A stretch of 64,000 bases of DNA from Rosistilla oblonga (GTDB lineage Bacteria > Planctomycetota > Planctomycetia > Pirellulales > Pirellulaceae). Each line of letters begins with the position of its first letter. The stretch's first letter is position 1. The notes beneath the pieces were generated by a model. It was not told the origin of the DNA. It saw nothing but the letters and a program-made list of their open reading frames with translations, and made no database searches. Of this stretch, positions 8,746 to 17,396 are shown piece after piece. The translations under genes were made by a program, and so were the position numbers. The DNA lies in NCBI RefSeq assembly GCF_007751715.1, contig NZ_CP036292.1:1922001-1986000 (forward strand), in the 5' to 3' direction.

Positions 8746-9738
8746 TCAATCTCGCCATTGCGACTTCAGTTCCGCCAGCCCCTCGGCTGTCGAGATGATC
8801 GGTTCGTAGCCGAGCAGTCGCCGGGCGGCGGTGATGTCGAAGTAGTGGTCTTTGGCCAGTTGAGCGGCGACAAATCGTGTCATCGGCGGCTCGCTGGTCC
8901 GCCGCGTGGCGGCGTAGATCAGTTCCAGACCGTGGCCGATCGTGTAGGCGGTGCGGTAGGAGATCGATCGCGTCGGTACTTCGACTCCCGCCGCCGTTAA
9001 GATCTCCGACAGCCAAGCCCAGCAGCCGACCGGTTCGCCTTGCGACAAGAAGTACGCGCGGCCAGCGGCTTCGGTCTCCCCGCTGCTGATTCGATCCAAC
9101 GCCAGCAGGTGGGCGTGGGCTGCGTTGCGAACGTGGATCGTATCGATCAGGTTTTCACCCGAACCGACGCGGACCAAGCGGCCGGCGCGGGCGCGTTGGA
9201 TCAAGCGTGGGAACAGATGCGGATCGTCGGGAGCCCAGATCAGATGGGGCCGCAGCGCGCAGGTCAGCAGACGCCCCGGCTGATTGGCCGCCAAGACTTC
9301 CTGTTCAGCCGCGGCTTTGGTCCGCGGGTAGTGGCACAGATAATCGTCGGGATAGGGTTCCGATTCGTCGACGCCGGTCTGGTCGTCGCCGCCGAACGTG
9401 ACGCTGGGACTGCTGCAGAAAACCAGACTGCGGATTTCGCGTTGGCGGCAGGCTTCGATCACGTGCCGGGTGCCGAGCGTATTGGTCTCAAAGTAGTGTT
9501 GGTACGATCCCCAGACGCCAGCGATCGCGGCGGTGTGGATCACGGCGTCGACATCTTCGGTCGCCCGCAGGACGGCGGTCTGGTTGCGGACATCGCCGCG
9601 GACCTGCTGCATCCCCGCTTCGGCAAGCTGTGGGTAATCGCGGCGTCCGAGCCCGACGACATCATCGCCGCGGGCGAGCAATTGGCGAACGATCTCGGCT
9701 CCTAAGAAGCCGCCGCAACCGGTAACTAAGACTCGCAT
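8746..9738 (-). CDS. NAD(P)-dependent epimerase/3-beta-HSD family reductase, OleD-like
   Basis: A 330-residue extended short-chain dehydrogenase. The nucleotide-binding motif is VTGCGGFLG at residues 5-13, and the catalytic Tyr-Lys pair is in HYPRTKAAAE. The segments AGVWGSYQHYFETNTLGTRHVIEACR and the C-terminal EPPMTRFVAAQLAKDHYFDITAARRLLGY read like OleD, the 2-alkyl-3-oxoalkanoate reductase of bacterial olefin synthesis, rather than a sugar epimerase; this is from recalled family likeness, not a search. No oleA, oleB or oleC is present in the window. The start at 9738 has a good ribosome binding site (AGGAAG). Confidence 0.8.
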   Translation of the reverse strand: MRVLVTGCGGFLGAEIVRQLLARGDDVVGLGRRDYPQLAEAGMQQVRGDVRNQTAVLRATEDVDAVIHTAAIAGVWGSYQHYFETNTLGTRHVIEACRQREIRSLVFCSSPSVTFGGDDQTGVDESEPYPDDYLCHYPRTKAAAEQEVLAANQPGRLLTCALRPHLIWAPDDPHLFPRLIQRARAGRLVRVGSGENLIDTIHVRNAAHAHLLALDRISSGETEAAGRAYFLSQGEPVGCWAWLSEILTAAGVEVPTRSISYRTAYTIGHGLELIYAATRRTSEPPMTRFVAAQLAKDHYFDITAARRLLGYEPIISTAEGLAELKSQWRD

Positions 9739-9959
9739 GAACTTCCTGGTGGCAGTGGCGTGAAAATGGGCGGGGAATCGAGCGGTGCTGCGACCGTCGT
9801 CGAAGTGTAACACGGCGGGGGGCGGAGGCCAAAGGATGGCTCGCTGCTGCTGGACTCGCGTCTCGGTTGGGTAGAGATCATAATTGGGCTCCGCACCGCG
9901 TGGCCGATCGTGTGATCCGCTGCCGGGCGAAAAAGTCTATAGATGCAAAGGAAGCTGCG

Positions 9960-10724
9960 TTGCGAAACAGTAAAACTCTGGCCAAGGTGCGAGCGGGCAA
10001 GCCGGTTCGGATGTGCTCGTTTGGACATTTTATTCCGGCATACATCCAGATGGCCGCCGACAGCGGATACGACTGTCTATGGTTGGACGCGGAGCATCGG
10101 GCGTTCACCGATCGCGAGCTCCAGACGCTGCTATCCTATTGCCATCGGTTCGACATCGATTGCATGTTGCGGCCGCCGACGTTGGAGAAATCGCGGCTGT
10201 ATCGCTATCTCGAAGATGGCGCGACGGGACTGATGATCCCGCATGTCTCGACTGCTGATCGGGCGGCGGAATTGGTCCAATCGGTGAAGTTCCCGCCGCT
10301 AGGCGATCGCGGGCAGGATGGCGTCGGGTTGGATGCGGGATTCCTATCGCGGGGCGATGAATACGTCGAGCACGCCAATCGCGAGACCTTTCTGGTTGTG
10401 CAAATTGAGACGCCTCAAGCGGTTGAAAATATTGACGCGATCGCCGCGGTTCCCGGTGTCGATGGAATGTTCATTGGTCCGGGCGATCTCGGGTTGCGGA
10501 TCCGACGGACCGAAACCAACGTCACGATTGCTCAGGCCAACGCCGACGTCGCCGCCGCGGCGGCTAAGCACGGGAAATTCTGGGGCGGCCCGGGGCTGTC
10601 GCTGGAAAATATTCAGGAACTCTATCGGGCCGGCGCTCAGATGATCGCTCACGGCAATGACTATGATGGACTGCTTGCGATGATTCGTAAAAGCTCCGCA
10701 GAGCTCGACGCGATCTACGATTGA
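9960..10724 (+). CDS. HpcH/HpaI-type aldolase (class II, metal-dependent)
   Basis: A TIM-barrel aldolase of the HpaI/2-keto-3-deoxy-L-rhamnonate aldolase family, which cleaves or forms 2-keto-3-deoxy acids. Key segments are LWLDAEHRAF (catalytic His), VQIETPQAVENIDAI (metal-binding Glu) and MFIGPGDLGL (metal-binding Asp). A TTG start at 9960 is preferred: it follows AAAGGAAG at the right distance and gives 254 residues, the family norm; an ATG-started extension of 31 residues from 9867 looks non-coding. A link to rhamnose metabolism is possible because a rhamnulokinase is encoded 7 kb away, but this is inference. The FHA gene follows 47 bases downstream. Confidence 0.85.
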   Translation: MRNSKTLAKVRAGKPVRMCSFGHFIPAYIQMAADSGYDCLWLDAEHRAFTDRELQTLLSYCHRFDIDCMLRPPTLEKSRLYRYLEDGATGLMIPHVSTADRAAELVQSVKFPPLGDRGQDGVGLDAGFLSRGDEYVEHANRETFLVVQIETPQAVENIDAIAAVPGVDGMFIGPGDLGLRIRRTETNVTIAQANADVAAAAAKHGKFWGGPGLSLENIQELYRAGAQMIAHGNDYDGLLAMIRKSSAELDAIYD

Positions 10725-10771
10725 CCGCGGCGAATCGCCGTGTTGCGATACGAATACGAGAAATGTGACCG

Positions 10772-12421
10772 ATGAAAACCTGGACGATAGGCCGAAATCC
10801 GCAGTGCGATGTCGTGATCGATCGTCCCGAGGTTGCCGATCGTCACTGCTTGTTGCGACAGACCGTCGGCGGGTTTTTGTTGGAAGATCTCGGTTCCTCG
10901 ACCGGGACGTTTGTCGACGATCAACGAATCACCCATCCCCTGCCGATCGGGCCCGAGAATCGGATCCGGTTGGGAGCGTCGACTCCTTTTGCTTGGCCCG
11001 ATGGGATCGATCCCCAGGCGATTGCGCTGGCGTATGGAGCCGCCGGATCGAAGATCTACCGCGTCGGCCGTTTTCCCGATAACGACCTCGTGCTCGATCG
11101 CGACATGATCTCCGGGCGGCATGCGGTGCTGGTCGTGCAACGCGATCGAATCCTTCTGGAGGATCTCGGTTCGACCAATGGGACGGCTGTCGGTTCGATC
11201 AACAACAGAATTGAATCGGCCGAAGTTGAAGAGCGCGATCGAGTTTTCTTCGGCTCGTACAGCATCATTGTCACACATTTGTTGGCGATGACGCGGAAGA
11301 CGAAGCCGCCCGAAACCGTTGTCGAACAGCCGATCCAATCGTCTCGCAAGGCGGAGGTTGCCCGCGGCGGATCCAAATGGCTGCCGCTTGCCGCCGCGGG
11401 GCTTTTGGTGGCGTGTTCCATAGGCGTGCTGATCGGATTGCTGAATCGTCAGCCCCAGCAGACGGCGACTAACGACCCGGTGCCGGCCGAGGAGACCGAA
11501 CAGCCCGCGCCGGATGCAACCGCTTTGTTGCCTCCTATCGCACCGCCGGAAACCGCCGATTTGCTGATGACTCGCGGCGAGGATCAGCAGAGTGGTCCGG
11601 TCCCGATCAGCGAAGCAGCCGATGCGTTGTTCAAGGTGATTGTGACGGGCGACTCCAAGCAGATCGCGTTTCATATCGGCACTGCATGGTTGGTCGCGGC
11701 GGATCGGTTGGTGACTAGCGGGGCCGTCGTTTCGGCGATCATCGAGCAGGACGCCAGCGGTTTTTCTCAGGTCCAGGTCGTGCAAACCTCTAGCGGCGAA
11801 GTGTTTGATGTCGCCACCGCGCGGCTCGATTCGGAGCTTGCCGAAGCGCAGCAGCGTTACGTGGAGGGCCGCCAGAAGTACGGCGAATTGCAAGCGGAGA
11901 TCAAGACGCTCGAGTTGCGTGGGGATAGCGAACCGCGGCTCAGCGAAGCCCGTCAGGAATCGCAAGCGATCATCGAAGCGGGGCTGCAATCGACGGCTGT
12001 GCGAGCCAGCTTTAACGTCGGCTGGCTCGAATTGGCGGCCCCTGTTCCCGAGGCGGATCCGGCATTGTTAGGCAACGCGGGCGAATTGGTTGTCGGGCAG
12101 ATATTGCATATGCACGCCGCACCGATCCGCGTCGAAAATCCCGCCTGGGATCCAGCTCAAGCGAGCGAACCGTTTGGAGTTGAGGTGCGAGTCGAAGAGC
12201 GCATCGCATCGACTGTCGAAGAGGTTCCCGACCGTTGGCTGATGTCGATGGCAAGCCCCGAATCGCAACAGAACTATGTCGGCAGCCCGATTCTGACTCA
12301 GCAGGGACGAGTCGTTGCGATGTTCTCACGCGCCTTGGCCGATCAGCCCGACGCCGACGGTCGGCCATCGTTGTTGTTCGAAACCGTTTCGGTGCAACGT
12401 GTTGATGGGGCAGGCGAGTAG
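10772..12421 (+). CDS. Double-FHA membrane protein with degenerate trypsin-like extracytoplasmic domain
   Basis: A 549-residue protein. FHA domain 1 (about 1-75) has TIGRNPQCDVVI and DRHC but an imperfect loop (SSTGT). FHA domain 2 (about 93-170) is canonical: VGRFPDNDLVL, ISGRH, GSTNGT. A single membrane segment follows (about 203-224). The outer part (about 285-549) has the outline of an HtrA/trypsin-like fold: FHIGTAWLVAADRLVTSGAVV aligns with the usual GTGFLV...TNAHVV region but lacks the catalytic His, and NYVGSPILTQQGRVVAMF aligns with GNSGGPL...GxVVGI but lacks the Ser. FHA domains bind phosphothreonine, so this may link Ser/Thr kinase signalling inside to sensing outside. The pseudoprotease reading is inference. 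Confidence 0.82.
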   Translation: MKTWTIGRNPQCDVVIDRPEVADRHCLLRQTVGGFLLEDLGSSTGTFVDDQRITHPLPIGPENRIRLGASTPFAWPDGIDPQAIALAYGAAGSKIYRVGRFPDNDLVLDRDMISGRHAVLVVQRDRILLEDLGSTNGTAVGSINNRIESAEVEERDRVFFGSYSIIVTHLLAMTRKTKPPETVVEQPIQSSRKAEVARGGSKWLPLAAAGLLVACSIGVLIGLLNRQPQQTATNDPVPAEETEQPAPDATALLPPIAPPETADLLMTRGEDQQSGPVPISEAADALFKVIVTGDSKQIAFHIGTAWLVAADRLVTSGAVVSAIIEQDASGFSQVQVVQTSSGEVFDVATARLDSELAEAQQRYVEGRQKYGELQAEIKTLELRGDSEPRLSEARQESQAIIEAGLQSTAVRASFNVGWLELAAPVPEADPALLGNAGELVVGQILHMHAAPIRVENPAWDPAQASEPFGVEVRVEERIASTVEEVPDRWLMSMASPESQQNYVGSPILTQQGRVVAMFSRALADQPDADGRPSLLFETVSVQRVDGAGE

Positions 12422-12483
12422 CGATTTGGTTCGCTTCAGTACTCGTATGTTTATTCCGTCATTCGCACGTTTATTTGTTCGAA

Positions 12484-12591
12484 CACTTGCTTGCGCTGCG
12501 TGCTGGTATTTGGGGGCACGCGGTTTCGGACACTTGATTGCGCTGCGTGCTGGTATTTGGATGCACGCGGTTTCGTACACTTGCTTGCGCT
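12484..12591. repeat. 47-bp tandem repeat array, left part
   Basis: Two full 47-bp units (12484-12530 and 12531-12577) and the first 14 bases of a third, which is cut at 12591 by the IS element. The unit begins CACTTGCTTGCGCTGCGTGC and ends with GGCACGCGGTTTCGGG or a variant. Within each unit GCGTGC and GCACGC can pair around a loop containing TGGTATTTGG. The 62 bases before the array (12422-12483) show no gene; the last of them (TTCGAA) resembles the end of another unit. Confidence 0.9.
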
Positions 12592-14110
12592 TTTTGATGT
12601 TGCGCCGGTGGATGCTTTAATCAGGCGATGCACCGGTATTCCTGGGATAAAAGCTCAGTGTAGCGTTTCCTCAGTGTGCGGAGGCCGTGGTTGGTTTTTA
12701 GCCGTCGCAGATGCCACTGGTGCTCGCGATAGCGAATGCCTACCAACAACGCCTCGCGGACGGTGTAGCTGCGAGCGTGCTTCCAGCATTTGCGCTGCCG
12801 ATCATCGATTCGGCGATCGGCCAGCTTGCGGCGACGAGTCCATTCCAGATAGCAGAACGTGATCAAGACAATCCCCATCCAGCTCTCGACCGCCTCGAAA
12901 TCTTTGAAGCTGTACTGGTTCATTCCCAGCGTGCTCTTGAGTTCTTTGAAGAACAACTCGATCTGCCAACGTAGACTGTACAGCTCACAAACCTGCCGAG
13001 CCGACAAGTGCTTTGCATTGGTCATCAACAACTTCGTCCCTTCACGTTGAATCTTTTTGCCAATCGGCTTACTCGAGGAAAAGACGAGCATGACCATGCC
13101 CACATTGTGGACCTCGCTTCTCTCGCTGTGGACGTGATACGTCCGAGTTGACTTCGTCCCGTCGCGGCGGCGTGCCGTTCGATGGCAGGAGGCTCGTCGC
13201 TGAGCAGCGTAAGGCCCCGCACCGATCGAAAGACGAATGGTTTGGAAACGTGATGCAGGAAGTTGTTCGATTCGCAAACTCACACGAGGCCGCTTGCCGT
13301 GCTTCTTTGCAGAGAAGACGCGATTGGTGTTGACCGGAACGATCCAAAAATAGCCTCGCTCCCGGCAAGCCGCACGCACGCATTTGGCGTCAAATGCGGT
13401 GTCTCCGAGCACAATCAGTTCGGTGCCGGCGGGTACTTGCGCGTCGCAAATCAACTGCGCCGCAAGCTGCGCCTGCGTCCGATGTTTGATCTTGTGGGCC
13501 TTCGCATAAGGCTTGGTGTAGTACGGCAGCCACATCGGTACTCGCAGTCCATCGGGCGTCAGCAGCAATGCGAACACGAAACAGTGGCAACTCTTTCGTT
13601 GATACTTGTACTTTGTGTAGCGGCGATTCTTGGCCGGTCGTCGCTTGGAGTTACCGGTGCTGAAGGTGTTTTCGACGGTCTGGCCGGCAGTGGCGACGAG
13701 TGTTGAATCGAGCAGTAGGAGATAGCGGCCGTTCCAATCCTGATCACGGAGCATCTTCAGTGTGATCGCCGTGAGCAAATCGGCGATCGCCTGCCGGTAC
13801 CGTTTAAGGAAGCGTCGGGGTTGTGCCCGATGTCGCGGTTTTCCCTCGATGGCGGAGGCAGCAGACATGCACGAGTTTCGACCGTGCCGCGTAAGAATAG
13901 CGATCAAGAATCGCAGCAGCATGCTTCGAAAGTGAGCAGAAACCTGCGTGTTCGGCAGAAACGACTTGATTGCGGGGAGGGAATCTTCCATGATTGCCAT
14001 CGGTGAGCTCCTGGGCTTTGTTTGTGTGGTAACTCACAAACTCAGGATGTCTCACCTCTTTCTGCAATACCAATTTTCGCTAGCAACCCCATCAACGCGC
14101 AACATCAAAA
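12592..14110. mobile_element. Complete IS4-family insertion sequence, 1519 bp
   Basis: The element has 14-bp perfect terminal inverted repeats: TTTTGATGTTGCGC at 12592-12605 and its reverse complement at 14097-14110. It is flanked by an 8-bp direct repeat CTTGCGCT (12584-12591 and 14111-14118), the target duplication. Removing the element and one copy of the duplication restores an uninterrupted 47-bp tandem unit, so insertion into the array is certain from the sequence. The single long gene inside is an intact IS4-type transposase on the minus strand. Intact ends, gene and duplication suggest a fairly recent and possibly still mobile copy. Confidence 0.93.
12621..14000 (-). CDS. IS4-family transposase (DDE, YREK motif)
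   Basis: A 459-residue DDE transposase. The first catalytic Asp is in LLLLDSTLVATAG, the second in VLGDTAFDAK, and the Glu sits in YSLRWQIELFFKELKS, which fits the IS4 signature Y-(2)-R-(3)-E-(6)-K. The start at 14000 has an AGGAG ribosome binding site seven bases upstream. The stop lies about 30 bases inside the left end of the element, as usual for a one-gene IS. The length and reading frame appear complete with no frameshift. Confidence 0.95.
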   Translation of the reverse strand: MAIMEDSLPAIKSFLPNTQVSAHFRSMLLRFLIAILTRHGRNSCMSAASAIEGKPRHRAQPRRFLKRYRQAIADLLTAITLKMLRDQDWNGRYLLLLDSTLVATAGQTVENTFSTGNSKRRPAKNRRYTKYKYQRKSCHCFVFALLLTPDGLRVPMWLPYYTKPYAKAHKIKHRTQAQLAAQLICDAQVPAGTELIVLGDTAFDAKCVRAACRERGYFWIVPVNTNRVFSAKKHGKRPRVSLRIEQLPASRFQTIRLSIGAGPYAAQRRASCHRTARRRDGTKSTRTYHVHSERSEVHNVGMVMLVFSSSKPIGKKIQREGTKLLMTNAKHLSARQVCELYSLRWQIELFFKELKSTLGMNQYSFKDFEAVESWMGIVLITFCYLEWTRRRKLADRRIDDRQRKCWKHARSYTVREALLVGIRYREHQWHLRRLKTNHGLRTLRKRYTELLSQEYRCIA

Positions 14111-14382
14111 CTTGCGCTGCGTGCTGGTATTTGGAGGCACGCGGTTTCGTACACTTGCTTGCGCTGCGTGCTGGTATTTGGGGGCACGCGGTTTCGGGCA
14201 CTTGCTTGCGCTGCGTGCTGGTATTTGGATGCATGCGGTTTCGAACACTTGCTTGCGCTGCGTGCTGGTATTTGGGATGCACGCGGTTTCGGACACTTGC
14301 TTGCGCTGCGTGCTGGTATTTGGATGCACGCGGTTTCGGGCACTTGCTTGCGCTGCGTGCTGGTATTTGGAGGCACGCGGTT
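14111..14382. repeat. 47-bp tandem repeat array, right part
   Basis: Continuation of the array after the IS: the remainder of unit 3 (14111-14151), units 4 (14152-14198), 5 (14199-14245), 6 (14246-14293, 48 bp), 7 (14294-14340) and a truncated unit 8 (14341-14382). Units differ at a few positions; unit 5 has GCATGC where others have GCACGC, which keeps hairpin pairing with GCGTGC through a G-U wobble. The array ends 10 bases before the stop codon of the antiporter gene on the opposite strand, so an antiporter mRNA read through would carry the complementary repeats in its 3' region. Confidence 0.92.
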
Positions 14383-14391
14383 GGTGGCCGG

Positions 14392-16236
14392 TTAGGTTGT
14401 TGTCGAGGGCGATTCGTTTGCCGCGTTGACCAACGAGATCACAGTGTCCCCTTTTTTCGGTTGGATCGGTTTGTCGTCGGTGTTGATGCTGACCATGCCG
14501 TTGGGGTCGATCTGGAACAACAGAACGGTTTGATCGCCGTAGGTCGATTTAAGGCTGTCGAGCGAAAACGTCTCGGTCAGTTTTGTCGTTTTGAAGACCG
14601 CGCCGTCATCGATCCGCTGCTGCATGTAGGCGCTTGTAAGTTCGCTGTTAAACAGGCTGCGACCGCGCAGATGGTGCGACAGGGCTCGTGTCGAGTTCTG
14701 CTTCTTGTTTTTAGACGCCAATTGGAACGTGTTTTCGCTGCCAAAGATGCCGCGGAATTGTTGAACCGACAGCGCGTTGACTTCATCGTTGGGAGTCATC
14801 GCTAACAAGCGACCGATCCCTGAAAAATCGAGGTTCTCCAACGCGTGGTCGCTGACGATGTTCACGCATTCGGCTTGCAGGCCATCGACCCGCGCCAGAC
14901 TGACTTTGCTGTAGTTGGTATCGCACAGCAGGACCTTGATGTTTTTGGCGTGCAGCGAACGGGCCAAAGCGCGAATCCAGGGATCGGCGCCGAGGATCAG
15001 CAGTCCCTGTGGAGTCGGTTCGGCGATCTTCAGCCATCTCGCCAGCGGTGCGGCGGATAGACCGTAGATGAAGACCGTTCCGACGATCACCAAAAAGGTA
15101 ACCGAATCCAAAGCGTTCGCGCCGGCAGGCAGCGGCCCCGAATTCATCAACTGCAACTTCAACGCAAACACACTCGCGACCGCGGCGGCAACGATACCGC
15201 GTGGCGCGACAAACGCGACGAAGGTTCGTTCGGCCATCGTCAAGCGAGTGCCAATCGTCGCAACGAAGACCGATAGCGGGCGGATCACCAGGACCAAGGC
15301 AAGCACAAAGATAACTCCTGGCCAGCCGATATCGCCGATCGCTTGCAGGTCTAATCGCGAGCCGAGCACGATGAACAAACATCCGATCAGCAGGACCTGC
15401 AGATGCTCCTTGAACTCGATGATATGTTCGATCGCAACGCGTTTCTGGTTCGCCAGCAGGATCCCCAGCAGCGTCACGGTGACCAGCCCCGATTCTTCGG
15501 CAAGGGCGTTGCTGATCGCAAACAACAGCATCGCAAACGCTAGCGAAAGGACGCCTTGCAGATGGTCGGGCAGCCAATAACGCCGGATGCTGAGGACCAA
15601 GAACCAGGCGCCAAAGCTGCCGAACAGCAAACCGATGCCGATCGTCTTGGCGAGAAGGACCAAACCGGAGACCAGTGAAAACTCGTCGGCTCCCAGAAAC
15701 AGCTCGTCGAAAACGAGCACGGCAAGAATCGCTCCCACGGGATCGATGACGATACCTTCCCACTTCAGCACGCTGCTGACCCGCGCCGAGGGGCGAATCT
15801 GTCGCAGCAACGGTCCCACGACGGTGGGCCCCGTGACGATTAATATCGCTCCCAGTAGCAGCGAGACGCGGAAGTCGAAACCGAGGATGAAGTGAGCCGC
15901 GATCGCGGTGGTGAGCATCGTGATCGTGCTGCCGACAACCAGCAATCGGACCACCGATTTGCTCGACTGGCGGAACTCATTGATCCGTAGCGTCAGCCCT
16001 CCTTCAAACAGGATCACCGCGACCGACAACGAAACGATCGGGAAGAGGATTCGCGGCACGTCCTTGGCGTCGCCGTGCATCAGTTCGGCGATCAGGGTAT
16101 CCAGCGGGACAAATTGTCCCAGCAGGATTCCCATGCACAATAACAACAGGATCCCGGGCAACCGGGTCCGCCACGCAATCCATTGCGACAGAACGCCCAA
16201 TGCAGGGACCAGGGCGAGGTAGAGCATCAGATCCAT
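14392..16236 (-). CDS. Cation:proton antiporter (CPA1, NhaP-type) with RCK/TrkA-N domain
   Basis: A 614-residue inner-membrane exchanger of Na+ or K+ for H+. Residues 1-395 form about 12 membrane segments with the antiporter core motifs IVTGPTVVGPLL and WEGIVIDPVGAILAVLVFDEL. A cytoplasmic regulatory part follows: an RCK N-domain (GLLILGADPWIRALARSLHAKNIKVLLCD, about 420-520) and a C-terminal TrkA-C-like segment ending near PKKGDTVISLV. This architecture is typical of nucleotide-gated antiporters. It is transcribed alone; the 47-bp repeat array abuts its stop codon, and the Gfo/Idh gene lies 50 bases upstream on the same strand. Confidence 0.92.
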   Translation of the reverse strand: MDLMLYLALVPALGVLSQWIAWRTRLPGILLLLCMGILLGQFVPLDTLIAELMHGDAKDVPRILFPIVSLSVAVILFEGGLTLRINEFRQSSKSVVRLLVVGSTITMLTTAIAAHFILGFDFRVSLLLGAILIVTGPTVVGPLLRQIRPSARVSSVLKWEGIVIDPVGAILAVLVFDELFLGADEFSLVSGLVLLAKTIGIGLLFGSFGAWFLVLSIRRYWLPDHLQGVLSLAFAMLLFAISNALAEESGLVTVTLLGILLANQKRVAIEHIIEFKEHLQVLLIGCLFIVLGSRLDLQAIGDIGWPGVIFVLALVLVIRPLSVFVATIGTRLTMAERTFVAFVAPRGIVAAAVASVFALKLQLMNSGPLPAGANALDSVTFLVIVGTVFIYGLSAAPLARWLKIAEPTPQGLLILGADPWIRALARSLHAKNIKVLLCDTNYSKVSLARVDGLQAECVNIVSDHALENLDFSGIGRLLAMTPNDEVNALSVQQFRGIFGSENTFQLASKNKKQNSTRALSHHLRGRSLFNSELTSAYMQQRIDDGAVFKTTKLTETFSLDSLKSTYGDQTVLLFQIDPNGMVSINTDDKPIQPKKGDTVISLVNAANESPSTTT

Positions 16237-16286
16237 GGGAAGTTCCGTCTTGGCAAGGCGTTTCAGAACGCAAGAGAATCCGAGCT

Positions 16287-17315
16287 CTATACGCTGGTAT
16301 TGTTCTTGATCGATTTAAGTTCCAGTTCGCAGATCTGCAGCGCATCGGCGGCCAACTGGCCCGCCAATGCCCCGGGATCTTTGCCCGCCAGCACATCGGC
16401 AGCCGTTTGAACTTCGATCACAAACGCGTCGGCTGGATCTCCCGATCCCAATTCGGGCCGCTCGATCTTTCCGCCTTCGTGGATAATCTTGACCGGCATC
16501 AATTCGGTGCCGTCGTCGAAGCCGGCGAACTCAAATTGAATCGTCGCCCGTTCGAAATGAACTTCGTATCCGTGCGTGAACGGACGGCCGTGTTGGTCGA
16601 TCGTGCCGCCACCAACCGAAACGATCACATCGGGATCGTCGTAGGTCATCATCGATTCAAAATACGAAGCGGTCTCGCCACGCATCCGGCCACGGCTGAT
16701 GACTTCCTTGGGCATCCCAAACAGCAGTCGCAGCAGGTGGGCGTCGTGAACATGCAGGTCGATCAACGGACCGCCCACTTTTTCTGGATTGTAGAAATCG
16801 GGGTTCCAGTCGACCGGACCGATCACGCGTTTGAAGCGGCCACCCAAGCACTTGCCGTATTTTCCCGATTGTTGAGCGTCGACCAGCAAGCGGAACTCGG
16901 GCAGGTAAGCCAAAACGTGAGCGACCATCAGGTGCAAGCCCTTCGATTTGGCCAGTTCGACCAGGCTCGCGGCATCGTCGGCGTTCAGCGCTAACGGCTT
17001 TTCGCACAACACGTGTTTGCCAGCTTCCAAGCACTTGCGGACCGCATCGACATGCAGATGAACGGGCAGACAGATGTCGATCAGATCGATCGAATCGTTC
17101 TCCAACATCTCGTCGAGCGTTTCGTAGACCGAAAGGTCGCTGACATCGATCTGTTTGCCGGGAGGTCCAAAGTTGCCTTGGATGCCGGTCCAGTCGCCGC
17201 CGCGTCGCTGCGGATCACGCGTGCAAAAGGCAACCAGTTCGGCACCGGTGGCGCGTTGGTAGGCGAGGTAATGGATCCAGCCCATGAAGCCGATGCCTGC
17301 GATTCCTGCACGCAT
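16287..17315 (-). CDS. Gfo/Idh/MocA family NAD(P)-dependent oxidoreductase
   Basis: A 342-residue sugar or inositol dehydrogenase-like enzyme. The N-terminal Rossmann motif is AGIAGIGFMGWIHYLAYQ, the family signature HVLCEKPLALNADDA (Lys-Pro) is at about residue 94-108, and the C-terminal domain contains PLIDLHVHDAHLLRLLFG with catalytic His residues. The substrate is not predictable from sequence. It lies 81 bases downstream of the rhamnulokinase gene on the same strand, so a role in deoxysugar catabolism is plausible but unproven. Confidence 0.88.
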   Translation of the reverse strand: MRAGIAGIGFMGWIHYLAYQRATGAELVAFCTRDPQRRGGDWTGIQGNFGPPGKQIDVSDLSVYETLDEMLENDSIDLIDICLPVHLHVDAVRKCLEAGKHVLCEKPLALNADDAASLVELAKSKGLHLMVAHVLAYLPEFRLLVDAQQSGKYGKCLGGRFKRVIGPVDWNPDFYNPEKVGGPLIDLHVHDAHLLRLLFGMPKEVISRGRMRGETASYFESMMTYDDPDVIVSVGGGTIDQHGRPFTHGYEVHFERATIQFEFAGFDDGTELMPVKIIHEGGKIERPELGSGDPADAFVIEVQTAADVLAGKDPGALAGQLAADALQICELELKSIKNNTSV

Positions 17316-17396
17316 AATTTGCTAACTCCGAAGTTGATTGACTGAGGAAACCGTCGATGAAACGAGGTGGGTAAAGGCGGGAGGCAGCCGATAAAA

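Noticed and set aside
10715-11989. 424-codon open frame opposite the FHA gene
   Set aside because: Antisense to well-defined FHA domains and rich in Arg and Asp, the usual sign of a shadow frame.
12484-14382. CRISPR-like array
   Set aside because: The units are joined directly with no unique spacers between them, and there are no cas genes; it is a tandem satellite interrupted by an IS.
13948-14805. Long plus-strand open frame running through the tandem repeats
   Set aside because: The 47-base period shifts the frame in every unit, and the frame extends into the antisense of the antiporter gene; openness comes from repeat composition.
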